This document shows positions 35,752 to 43,847 of a stretch of DNA of 64,000 bases, in pieces. The stretch is from contig JAKQHS010000109.1 in the NCBI GenBank assembly GCA_029557915.1, positions 1-64,000 on the forward strand. The letters run 5' to 3'. A program made the translations under genes and the position numbers. The notes below the pieces were generated by a model that saw only the letters and a program-made list of their open reading frames with translations, was not told where the DNA came from and searched no databases. Position 1 is the first letter of the stretch; each line of letters starts with the position of its first letter. The stretch is from Bacteroidota bacterium. Lineage in GTDB: Bacteria; Bacteroidota; Bacteroidia; Chitinophagales; Saprospiraceae.

Positions 35752-37210
35752 ATTTGTTCCAGGCTGGGATCCGGGCAGGGCTTCGGGCGCCTTGCATCAG
35801 CGCATACAGTTCATCCCGCATAGGCCTATTGGAGTCCGAAAGGTCGGTTTGTTCCCCCGGGTCATTCCGGAGATTATACAATTGTCCTTTATTGTCTTTG
35901 GAAAACCAGATCAATTTCCAATCTCCTTTGCGGATAGCCCTGGACCCTCCAAAAGACGAATACTCCCAATAGAGATAGCGGTCAGGGTCCATGACCTGAT
36001 TTTTTAATAAGGCTTTTTTAAAGGAAAGACCATCCATTTCATCTGTTTTCAATGGTAGTCCAAAGAGGTCGGCCAGGGTGGGAAACCAGTCCCAGGCGGC
36101 CAGGATGGAAGGATTGACGCTGCCGGGTTTTATTTTTCCCGGCCAGGACACAATGCACGGTACCCGAATCCCCCCTTCATATAAATCCATTTTATAACCC
36201 CGCAGCAGGCCATTGCTTTTAAAAAAACGGGTGTCGGCGCCACCGGTGCCCGGTGGGGTAGCCCCATTGTCACTGAGAAAGAGGATGAGGGTGTTTTGAT
36301 CTTTTCCGGCTTTGGCCAGGGCATCCATCAGGATTCCCACTTCGCGGTCCAGCCTTGAGATCATCGAGGCATAAGCAGCCCGCGGCCGATGGTGCGGAAG
36401 GTATTGGCGCTCGCCCAGGTAAGGGGTGTCGGCAAAATCCGGATAGGCCTGTAGTTCTTCCGGAGGTACCTGGATACCCAGGTGGGGCATGGGTAGGGTA
36501 TAATAAAGGAAAAAAGGCCGATCGTCCTCAGCGATAAATTTCAGGGCCTCCCGGCGCATCAGATCGGGGGCATAATCCGGTCCGGTATAGTGTTCCGCCA
36601 CATAATCCCCGGTGAGGGGCTTCCCGGACAGGGGATATTTTTGATGGGGGGAGAAATACCCATTACGCAGGGTATCCCACCGGTCGTTTTTCCAAAGATG
36701 GGAAGGATAATAATTATGGGCCTGTTTCTGGCAGGCATAACCATAAAAGAAGTCAAAACCCGCCGCCTGGGGGTCCCCCTCCTTCCCCGGCATGCCCAGC
36801 CCCCATTTTCCAATGACCGCCGTCCGGTAAGCCTTGGACTTCAGGAATCGGGCCAGGGTATATTCATCGGACCGCATGGGCAATTGTCCCCTTTCTTCAT
36901 CGTCCGGGAAACCGCCCATTTCAAAATTGTCGCGGATATCGGCATGTCCGGTATGTTTGCCGGTGAGCAATACACAGCGACTCGGGGCGCAGACCGTATT
37001 TCCTGCATAATATTGGGTGAATCGCATGCCCCGGGAAGCCAGGCGGTCAAGGTGAGGGGTTTTGATCCTGGACTGGCCATAGCAACCCGGTTCTCCATAT
37101 CCCAGGTCATCAGCCAGGATGATGACCAGGTTTGGCTTTGTGCCCGGCTTTAGACCGGATAGTCCGATGCAGGCCGACAACAGAAGGATTGCAGCTTTTA
37201 AGCCATACAT
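35741..37210 (-). CDS. Exported arylsulfatase
   Basis: 489 residues, signal peptide about 1-19. Sulfatase fold: PNLVIILADDLGYGEPGCYG (metal-binding Asp pair), then NTVCAPSRCVLLTGKHTG with the Cys (about 74) of C-x-P-S-R that is converted to formylglycine, and LSDNGATPPG as the second metal site. It hydrolyses a sulfate ester, likely on a polysaccharide or aryl compound, in the periplasm or at the surface. A Cys-type sulfatase needs a formylglycine-generating enzyme; the neighbouring divergent FGE-like gene lacks the catalytic cysteines. It leads the operon that also holds aag, DUF2752 and DUF2177. Confidence 0.93.
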   Translation of the reverse strand: MYGLKAAILLLSACIGLSGLKPGTKPNLVIILADDLGYGEPGCYGQSRIKTPHLDRLASRGMRFTQYYAGNTVCAPSRCVLLTGKHTGHADIRDNFEMGGFPDDEERGQLPMRSDEYTLARFLKSKAYRTAVIGKWGLGMPGKEGDPQAAGFDFFYGYACQKQAHNYYPSHLWKNDRWDTLRNGYFSPHQKYPLSGKPLTGDYVAEHYTGPDYAPDLMRREALKFIAEDDRPFFLYYTLPMPHLGIQVPPEELQAYPDFADTPYLGERQYLPHHRPRAAYASMISRLDREVGILMDALAKAGKDQNTLILFLSDNGATPPGTGGADTRFFKSNGLLRGYKMDLYEGGIRVPCIVSWPGKIKPGSVNPSILAAWDWFPTLADLFGLPLKTDEMDGLSFKKALLKNQVMDPDRYLYWEYSSFGGSRAIRKGDWKLIWFSKDNKGQLYNLRNDPGEQTDLSDSNRPMRDELYALMQGARSPARIPAWNKYGQ

Positions 37211-37269
37211 ATTCGCAATATAGCCATTCCCGGAATGTAACCAAATATGGATAACTTCGTCTTCCGATT

Positions 37270-38208
37270 ATGAAGTTCAAATTCATTGTATTCACCGGCT
37301 TATGTATTTTTTCATGGGCAAGCGCCCCGGCGCAAGACCCCATGATCGAACAAAATATCCCGGGCACTTCCATGCAATTTAAACTGATCCTGGCTCCCGC
37401 CGGAACCGCAGAACTTGGGCCCCAAAAAATTAAAGTGAACCTGGATGCCTTTTATATCGGAGTATACGAAGTAACCTTTGATGAATTTAATTGTTTCCGT
37501 GAAAGGGATCAGGACAACGACCAATCCTCCAACCCGGCTATTGCCTATAAAGCCGATGCCGTGACCAGGCCCACCTCCCAGTATGTAAACCTGACCTTTG
37601 GTATGGGCGACCGAGACGGCTTTCCCATGGTAAGCACCACCCAGCAGGGCGCCTTGAAATATTGCCAATGGCTGTACCAGAAAACCGGCCGGTTTTACCG
37701 CTTGCCTACCGAAGCGGAATGGGAATATGCCTGCAGGGCGGGCACCTCCACCCGTTTTTATTTTGGGGATGAGGAGTCCAAACTGGCAGACCATGCCTGG
37801 TATTATGAAAACTCGGATGATAAATACCATAAAGTAGGGCAGAAACAACCCAATCCCTGGGGCCTTTACGATATGCTGGGAAATGTGGCGGAGTGGACCT
37901 CCGACGATTACCGGGAAAACTATTACTCCCTGGTCACCGCAGATAACAACAATCCCTGGATGATCCCTTCAAAAAAGCACAGCCGCACCGTCAAAGGGGG
38001 ATCCTATGTGGACGACGACCCGGACCACCTCAGTCCCTCCTACCGGCTCAAATCCGAAGCCAAATGGCAGGTGCGGGATCCCCAGATCCCTAAAAGCAAA
38101 TGGTGGAATACGGATTCTCCTTATGTGGGGTTCAGGATCGTAAGCCCATTAAAACAACCCAGCCCTTCCGAAGTGGAGGAATATTTTAAAAAGGCCATTG
38201 TAGATTGA
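37270..38208 (+). CDS. Exported SUMF1/FGE-sulfatase-domain protein lacking FGE cysteines
   Basis: 312 residues. Signal peptide about 1-22. The SUMF1 domain follows: YIGVYEVTFDEFNCF, YCQWLYQKTGRFYRLPTEAE, WEYACRAGTSTRFYFG, NPWGLYDMLGNVAEW, RTVKGGSYVDDDPDHLSPSY and YVGFRIVSP. True formylglycine-generating enzymes have two catalytic Cys in the GGSW-x-C...C-x-R part; here it reads GGSYVDDDPDHLSPSYR with no Cys, so oxidase activity is not expected. It sits head to head with a sulfatase gene (59-base gap), so they may share regulation. Likely role: a periplasmic binding or structural SUMF1-fold protein. Confidence 0.88.
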   Translation: MKFKFIVFTGLCIFSWASAPAQDPMIEQNIPGTSMQFKLILAPAGTAELGPQKIKVNLDAFYIGVYEVTFDEFNCFRERDQDNDQSSNPAIAYKADAVTRPTSQYVNLTFGMGDRDGFPMVSTTQQGALKYCQWLYQKTGRFYRLPTEAEWEYACRAGTSTRFYFGDEESKLADHAWYYENSDDKYHKVGQKQPNPWGLYDMLGNVAEWTSDDYRENYYSLVTADNNNPWMIPSKKHSRTVKGGSYVDDDPDHLSPSYRLKSEAKWQVRDPQIPKSKWWNTDSPYVGFRIVSPLKQPSPSEVEEYFKKAIVD

Positions 38209-38286
38209 GGCTGAGGCTGAGGTTAAGGCTGAGGGCTTCTCAACCTTAACCTTAACCTCAACCTTAACCTCAACCTTAACCTCAAC
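38209..38286. repeat. Short tandem repeat, period 6, with complementary arms
   Basis: Starts right after the stop of the FGE-like gene. A purine-rich arm (aggctg/aggtta hexamers) and a pyrimidine-rich arm (aacctt/aacctc, seven or more hexamers) can fold back on each other, for example gaggttaag with cttaacctc. It may act as a terminator for the FGE-like gene. Confidence 0.78.
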
Positions 38287-38315
38287 TTTTTGCATTAATT
38301 TCGCCTTCCCGGTAT

Positions 38316-39542
38316 ATGAATTCTGACCATCCCGCCTATCTCAAAAGCGACCGGCTCAGCACCCTGAGCTATGCCATCCGCGGCCCTATTTTCGATAAGG
38401 CGCACGAGATGCAGTTGGCCGGCCAAAACATCATCAACCTGAATATCGGCAATCCCGCACCTTTCGGTTTGTTTACCCCCGATGAAATCGTTCAGGACAT
38501 GATCCTCAATATCGGGGAGGCCCAGGGCTATTCCCATCACCTGGGCATCTTCCCGGCCCGGAAAGCCATCATGCATTATACCCAGCAAATCGGCATTCCG
38601 GAGGTCACCATCGACGATATCTATATCGGCAACGGGGTGAGCGAATTGATCGTCATGACCATGCAGGCCATGCTCAACGACGGGGATGAAATATTGATCC
38701 CCAGTCCCGATTATCCCTTGTGGACCACGGCGGTATCCCTTTCCGGGGGCCGGCCGGTCCATTACCGTTGCGAAGAACAAAACGAATGGGTCCCGGATGT
38801 CGAAGATATCCGGTCCAGGATAAGTCCCAAGACCAAGGGCATCGTGGTGATCAGCCCGAATAACCCGACCGGTGCGGTCTATCCCAAATCCGTATTGCAG
38901 CAAATTGCGGACCTCGCGGCCGAAAAAAACCTGATCATCTTGTCAGACGAAATCTACGACAAGATCCTCTATGACGGCAATAAACACATACCCATCGCTT
39001 CCCTTAACCCGGACGTCTTTTACCTGACTTTTGGCGGCCTTTCTAAAAATTACCGGGCCACCGGTTACCGGAGCGGCTGGGTGATCCTCAGCGGGGCCAA
39101 ACACCGGGCGGCTTCCTATATTGAAGGGCTCACGCTGTTGGCCAGCATGCGGTTATGCGCCAATGTCCCTGCCCAATACGGCATTCAGACCGCGCTGGGA
39201 GGCTACCAGAGCATCGATGACCTGGTAGCGCCCAAAGGCAGGTTGTACCGGCAGGGAAAGTTTGTACACGATCGGGTCAATGCCATTCCCGGGCTTTCCT
39301 GCGCCCTTCCCAAAGGCGCCCTCTACGTTTTTCCTTCTATAGACCTGGCACAGTTCCGGTTTGAGGATGATAACGATTTTGTATTAAAACTCCTTACCGA
39401 ACAAAAGGTTTTGCTGGTACCCGGCTCGGGATTCAATCATTACGACCGCGCCCATTTCAGGATCGTTTTCCTGGCAGATACGGATATCCTGGGCACAGCC
39501 CTGGACCGGATGGAGGAGCTGCTTCACCAATACAGGGCCTGA
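38316..39542 (+). CDS. alaA: PLP-dependent aminotransferase, AlaA type
   Basis: 408 residues, fold type I class I/II aminotransferase. The sequence runs very close to E. coli AlaA throughout: LNIGNPAPFGLFTPDEI, IYIGNGVSELIV, PSPDYPLWTTAVSLSGG, SPNNPTGAVY, LSDEIYDKILYD, GGLSKNYRATGYRSGW (PLP Lys at about 244), and LLASMRLCANVPAQYGIQTA. AlaA transfers the amino group from glutamate to pyruvate to make alanine; the strong match makes this the best guess. Cytoplasmic. TAATTTCG upstream is one base from the -7 consensus. Convergent with the next gene, 13 bases apart. Confidence 0.9.
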   Translation: MNSDHPAYLKSDRLSTLSYAIRGPIFDKAHEMQLAGQNIINLNIGNPAPFGLFTPDEIVQDMILNIGEAQGYSHHLGIFPARKAIMHYTQQIGIPEVTIDDIYIGNGVSELIVMTMQAMLNDGDEILIPSPDYPLWTTAVSLSGGRPVHYRCEEQNEWVPDVEDIRSRISPKTKGIVVISPNNPTGAVYPKSVLQQIADLAAEKNLIILSDEIYDKILYDGNKHIPIASLNPDVFYLTFGGLSKNYRATGYRSGWVILSGAKHRAASYIEGLTLLASMRLCANVPAQYGIQTALGGYQSIDDLVAPKGRLYRQGKFVHDRVNAIPGLSCALPKGALYVFPSIDLAQFRFEDDNDFVLKLLTEQKVLLVPGSGFNHYDRAHFRIVFLADTDILGTALDRMEELLHQYRA

Positions 39543-39555
39543 CCCCGGCTTAACC

Positions 39556-42273
39556 TCACTGGGCCATCGATTCGTATTTCGCGGCCTGGTTTACATCACC
39601 CAGCTGTCGGAGGCAATTGGCAATTTTCTGGTAAAGGTCTTTTTGTTTGTTCCCGGCACCCATTGCGAATCCGTATTGCTCAAGGGCCTTGCGGTAATCT
39701 CCTTCTTTCTCATAGATCATTCCTGCCCATTTGCTGGTATTGGCCAGGTCAAATTTTTCATCCGTCAGTTTGGTGAAGATCGCCTTGGCTTCGGTCGTTT
39801 TTCCGGTATTAAAATGGATGATTCCCTGCAGCATCCGGGACGGCAAAAATTCGGGATGATGTTTGGTGCTTTCGTTGAGATAGTTCTGCGCCTGGGGCCA
39901 GTTGTTGCTCTGAGCATAGATATAAGCCAGTTGAAACCAGGCCCATTCGCTTCTCGGATTGTGCCTCAGGTAGGCGTTGAGTTTTTGCACCGCCAGGTTG
40001 GCATCATTACGGTTGATGGCCTGCATGGCTTCATAATCGTCCCGGCTGTTCCGTTTATAAATGAAACACAACGGCTTCCCGTCAATCTTGATCGTATGCA
40101 GGGAGTCGGCTTTGGGAAATATATGGTTCGCCAGCTGGTAAGGATGAATGTACATATTCGGGAAAATGGCATAGTCCCAGTTTTGAGTCCCGCGTTCGTA
40201 ATAACGGGTATAAGTCACGGATACGCTGTCGTCGAATCCCCTGAAATAATAGGCCAGTTCAGAGGAACCGTTCGTGGCGATCACCAGCCGGGTACCGGGG
40301 GGATGATTGTCCCGGATATATTTTTTAAGCCACTGGGCTCCTTGTTTGAGGCTGTTTAAGGAATAATCCAATTCATACTTTCCATAGGCGCCGCCCGGTC
40401 CTCCTATAAATTCATTATAATAAAGGTATTCAAAGGGATGATTGCGCAGGATATACTGCAAAGGATGGATCAGGCATAATACCAGGATCCCTGCAGTCCA
40501 GAGCGAATGGCGGATCCGGGGAAACCGCTCAAACAACCATTGCCAGCCCACCGCCGAACAAATGGCGATAAAAGGAAAGATGAACAAAAAATGTCTCCAG
40601 CTTCCATACATATTTCCAAGCTTCAGATAGGAATAGATCAAAGGAAAGGCGAAGGAGAAAAAAAGAAGCGCCAGAATATTCTTTCCGGACTTAATCCTGT
40701 TGGCCAGGAAAGCAAAGAGGGCAAGAGCCACACCCGCGAGGACTGCCACAGGCAGCGTGATCCCAACGTATTTAATCACGTAATGGTCCGGCATGGAGGT
40801 GGAAAGCCTGTATTTGGATTCAAAAATCTGGTAGAGGGCAACCGGGTGGTTCCCGGAACTCCGGAAAACTTCCAGGGAATGATTGACCGGATCCACAAGA
40901 CCATAGGGCCAGACCAAAAGATTCATCACGAAGGCGAGCACGGTAGTCAGGATAAGGCCAAGCACCGGTTTCCAGGTTTGTTTGTCCAGGCTGATCAGCC
41001 GCGTCAGACCATTTTGGGAGATCAGGAAGAGCAGCGAATACAGCCCCATCAATGCGGTAAGTAAAACCCCGCCGGCCAACCTGGAAGCAAAACTCAAAAA
41101 CAGGGCCAAGCCGGCATAAACAAGGTATTTCCGGTGGATGAAAGGATAATAATCCCAGAACCGGATGATGGACCAGGTGCCGAAAATCGTAAAGGTGGCA
41201 AGGGGGATATCCCGGTGATTATTGAAAACATTGCCCATATAAATCGGGCTGAGCGTCATCAGTAAAGCGGTATAAAAGGCAAGGCGGTAGCCCCCCAAAC
41301 GTAACCCGATCAGGGATGCAAACAGGATACTGAACCAACCAGTCAGGGCATTTAAAAGATGCCTGAAAGTAAAATTCCGTTCAAGACCAAAGGGTTTACC
41401 GATGGTGTACAGGGCATTGTCAAAGATCTGTCCGTTGTAATATTGGGGATCCACCCCGGATCTGGTTAAGGCAGAGGTATCGGCTCCTAAAGTTCTGTAA
41501 AAATGATACACTTTCTCCGCCTGGGTTAGATACCGGTTTTCATCGCTGCTGTTGCCGACGTTTAGGGCGCCGAGCAAGGCGTACAAGAGGCTGGCAGCGA
41601 GCAATCCGGACAATAGGAGCTGAAAGAGAACATCCCTTTTTAAATAAGTGGAAAGGCCAGGTTGCCGGAAGATACTCCAGGGTCCGGCAAAGGCCCGTTC
41701 CCAAAATGCGGACCATTTTTCCCGGACAGGGGATTGATTTTCCTGGGGATTTTCCTGATTCACCATAAACAGCTGGTTTGCCGAATCCCAATATTGCATC
41801 CTGTTGCGGATCATCAGCACGAGGTCCCTGCCCTTTAAATTTCCACCGTCCCGGTTCTTTTCGAAATATCCTTTCGGGAAAAAAAGGCTGGCCCTCCCGG
41901 GGTTGCAACTGCCCCTCTTTCCGCAGTAGGCCAGGGCAACCGGCCGGGAGCCGGATCCCGGCCCTTTGTATTCCGTCCAGCGGGAAAGCTCCTCTTCCCA
42001 GTTCTTATGGCCCAGGTCAATAACCAGCACATTCTTTTGAATAAAGGCGGCTTCCGTTTCCAGGTCTGGTTTTAGGGGAATCGATTCAAATTCCTGATCG
42101 AGGGGGATAGAAAGGTCGGCACGGATTAAATCTGCATTCTTAAACCTGTTTTTTACCTGGCTGACCGCTTCACGGATTTCATTGGCTTCCCTGCGCCCTG
42201 CATTGAGGAGAAGGATATTGAGATTAGCGGTTTGGCTTGGCCTGTTCTCTGCTTTACTCTTTTGTTTGGACAT
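39556..42273 (-). CDS. GT39/ArnT-like membrane glycosyltransferase with TPR C-terminus
   Basis: 905 residues in three parts. Residues about 1-210 are a soluble N-terminal domain (LNILLLNAGRREANEIREAV, VLVIDLGHKNWEEELSRW) that I cannot place in a family. Residues about 215-640 have about ten membrane segments of a lipid-linked-sugar transferase of the GT-C fold (SDENRYLTQAEKVYHFYRTL with Asp-Glu near the first periplasmic loop, YMGNVFNNHRDIPLATF). Residues about 760-905 hold TPR repeats (WFQLAYIYAQSNNWPQAQNY, YEKEGDYRKALEQYGFAM). Likely role: transfer of a sugar from a polyprenyl carrier to a surface glycan or protein at the periplasmic face. It starts 5 bases after the stop of the GT2-methyltransferase gene. 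Confidence 0.82.
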   Translation of the reverse strand: MSKQKSKAENRPSQTANLNILLLNAGRREANEIREAVSQVKNRFKNADLIRADLSIPLDQEFESIPLKPDLETEAAFIQKNVLVIDLGHKNWEEELSRWTEYKGPGSGSRPVALAYCGKRGSCNPGRASLFFPKGYFEKNRDGGNLKGRDLVLMIRNRMQYWDSANQLFMVNQENPQENQSPVREKWSAFWERAFAGPWSIFRQPGLSTYLKRDVLFQLLLSGLLAASLLYALLGALNVGNSSDENRYLTQAEKVYHFYRTLGADTSALTRSGVDPQYYNGQIFDNALYTIGKPFGLERNFTFRHLLNALTGWFSILFASLIGLRLGGYRLAFYTALLMTLSPIYMGNVFNNHRDIPLATFTIFGTWSIIRFWDYYPFIHRKYLVYAGLALFLSFASRLAGGVLLTALMGLYSLLFLISQNGLTRLISLDKQTWKPVLGLILTTVLAFVMNLLVWPYGLVDPVNHSLEVFRSSGNHPVALYQIFESKYRLSTSMPDHYVIKYVGITLPVAVLAGVALALFAFLANRIKSGKNILALLFFSFAFPLIYSYLKLGNMYGSWRHFLFIFPFIAICSAVGWQWLFERFPRIRHSLWTAGILVLCLIHPLQYILRNHPFEYLYYNEFIGGPGGAYGKYELDYSLNSLKQGAQWLKKYIRDNHPPGTRLVIATNGSSELAYYFRGFDDSVSVTYTRYYERGTQNWDYAIFPNMYIHPYQLANHIFPKADSLHTIKIDGKPLCFIYKRNSRDDYEAMQAINRNDANLAVQKLNAYLRHNPRSEWAWFQLAYIYAQSNNWPQAQNYLNESTKHHPEFLPSRMLQGIIHFNTGKTTEAKAIFTKLTDEKFDLANTSKWAGMIYEKEGDYRKALEQYGFAMGAGNKQKDLYQKIANCLRQLGDVNQAAKYESMAQ

Positions 42274-42278
42274 ACACG

Positions 42279-43763
42279 TTATTCGGATATCAGGTGTTGC
42301 TGCTTTCTCAATTCGGAGGCCTTGATGGAGTGCCGGATAAGGTGTTTCACCACAGGTTTCGCTTTGACCTGGATCAGGTATTCATAGGCAAACAGGCCTT
42401 TGGAAAGGCGGATCAATAAAAAGTTCAGCCGGACCAGGGCTTTTGACCAGGCGTTGAGCCCGAAAGCCTCCGGATAGGGTGCTGGCAAGCCTTCCATTCC
42501 GATCACCTTCATGCCCGATTGTTCACAAAGCCGTTTTATGGATTTTTTTGTGAACAGCCTTTTATGGTGAAGGTCAAGAATGCCCCTTTTTCCGTAGTTA
42601 AATCCGCCAAAAAGCAATTGGAACCGGGTGATAAAAAAGCCGATGTTGGCCACCGTAATATAAATATCGGGGTCGGTCAGCCGGATCTGGTCCCTCAGTT
42701 CGTCCAGCAATTGTTCAGGCTGGTCCAGCGTTTCCAGCAGGTCCATCAGGAGGAGGGCCCCATATTCGTTTTTGTGCAGCGCCTCCACGAACTCTTGATC
42801 CAAAAGGCCCTGCGAACCCTGATTCCGCAGGGTTGCCAATTTAATGGTGCACCCTTTTTGAATCAAGGCGTCCGCAACCAGTCCGGAGGCGCTGCCGATG
42901 CCCAGGACCTTAGTTCCGGCCGGGATTTTTTCAACCACCCGGCTGTGCGCGGAGAGGTAACCGGATTTGAACCGGTAGGGGCTGTCCTTTTGTTCGAGGT
43001 CATACTCCCTTTTATAGAAAATGCCCCACTGTTGGAGTCTGCTGTGGATGGAAGCTTTGATGATGTTGTACGCGTACCGGGTCCCGTTGACATAACAGAT
43101 TTCATCTCCGTAATGGGTGGGAATCGGGACTTCCAGGATCTGCATTTTAGCCATAACCAGCTGAATGATGATCTGGGTGTCAAAATGGAAATCGTTGGAA
43201 TTCCGTTCCACCGGCAACTGGCTGAGGGCTTTGACGGCATAGGCCCGGTAGCCGGAATGAAATTCAGACAGATGGGTTCCGAGTATTTTGTTTTGAAGCC
43301 GGGTCAGGATGATATTCCCGATAAACTTGTAATAAGGCATTTTACCTTTCAGGGCATCCTTTTTATTGAGCATCCTGGACCCGAAAACGGCGTCTGCCTT
43401 TCCTTCGGCGATCGGGTGAACCAAGCGGTCAAACTCCTCCGGGGCATACTGGCCGTCGCCGTGCAGCAAAAGGACGATATCAAAACCGTGTATCCGCGCA
43501 TAATGATATCCCAGTTTCTGATTCCCCCCATAACCCTGGTTCTCGGGGTTATACAGAACCGTGAGATTGAGATTCAGATTTTGTTTCTGATAGTCCAGCG
43601 CCCGTTCAAAAGTGGCATCCCGGGACTGGTCATCGATGATCAGTATTTCATAATCGTATTTATCCAGATCTTTTCTGGGGATGCGCGCCAGCACTTTTGC
43701 TATATGTCTTTCCGCATTGTACGCGACAATGAAAATCAAGAGCCTCGTTCGGTGCGGTGTCAT
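42279..43763 (-). CDS. Fused GT2 polyprenyl-phosphate glycosyltransferase and methyltransferase-like domain
   Basis: 494 residues. Residues 1-235 are a GT2 (GT-A fold) enzyme like dolichol/undecaprenyl-phosphate sugar synthases: VAYNAERHIAKVLARIP, IIDDQSRDAT, NQGYGGNQKLGY, LLHGDGQYAPEEFD (DxD-like) and SEFHSGYRAY. Residues about 255-440 look like a class I SAM-dependent methyltransferase: VLGIGSASGLVADALIQKG, LMDLLETLDQPEQLLDEL and FTKKSIKRLCEQSGMKV. The fusion would make a lipid-linked sugar and methylate it or a related glycan. Cytoplasmic face of the inner membrane. It is cotranscribed with the GT-C gene downstream. Confidence 0.85.
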   Translation of the reverse strand: MTPHRTRLLIFIVAYNAERHIAKVLARIPRKDLDKYDYEILIIDDQSRDATFERALDYQKQNLNLNLTVLYNPENQGYGGNQKLGYHYARIHGFDIVLLLHGDGQYAPEEFDRLVHPIAEGKADAVFGSRMLNKKDALKGKMPYYKFIGNIILTRLQNKILGTHLSEFHSGYRAYAVKALSQLPVERNSNDFHFDTQIIIQLVMAKMQILEVPIPTHYGDEICYVNGTRYAYNIIKASIHSRLQQWGIFYKREYDLEQKDSPYRFKSGYLSAHSRVVEKIPAGTKVLGIGSASGLVADALIQKGCTIKLATLRNQGSQGLLDQEFVEALHKNEYGALLLMDLLETLDQPEQLLDELRDQIRLTDPDIYITVANIGFFITRFQLLFGGFNYGKRGILDLHHKRLFTKKSIKRLCEQSGMKVIGMEGLPAPYPEAFGLNAWSKALVRLNFLLIRLSKGLFAYEYLIQVKAKPVVKHLIRHSIKASELRKQQHLISE

Positions 43764-43792
43764 GGTATGAATAAAAGAAGTAAAATTAAAAT

Positions 43793-43810
43793 AATTAAAT
43801 ATATTTAATT
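43793..43810. promoter_or_regulatory. 18-bp palindrome in divergent promoter region
   Basis: A perfect palindrome (aattaaatatatttaatt) in the 84-base gap between the divergent GT2-methyltransferase and GT-C genes. It contains TATATTTA on both strands, one base from the TAnnTTTG -7 element, so it may be a shared promoter or an operator. In AT-rich DNA it could also be chance. Confidence 0.4.
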
Positions 43811-43847
43811 TCCGTTTTCAGCCGGCCCGACCGGTAATGCATCCTGT

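Noticed and set aside
37270..38208. Active formylglycine-generating enzyme
   Set aside because: The two catalytic cysteines are absent.
38209..38286. Possible CRISPR array or minisatellite gene
   Set aside because: Hexamer units with no spacers; a simple tandem repeat.
42519..43808. 429-residue frame on the plus strand opposite the GT2-methyltransferase gene
   Set aside because: It is a shadow of a gene with clear GT2 and methyltransferase motifs; its own translation has no family features.
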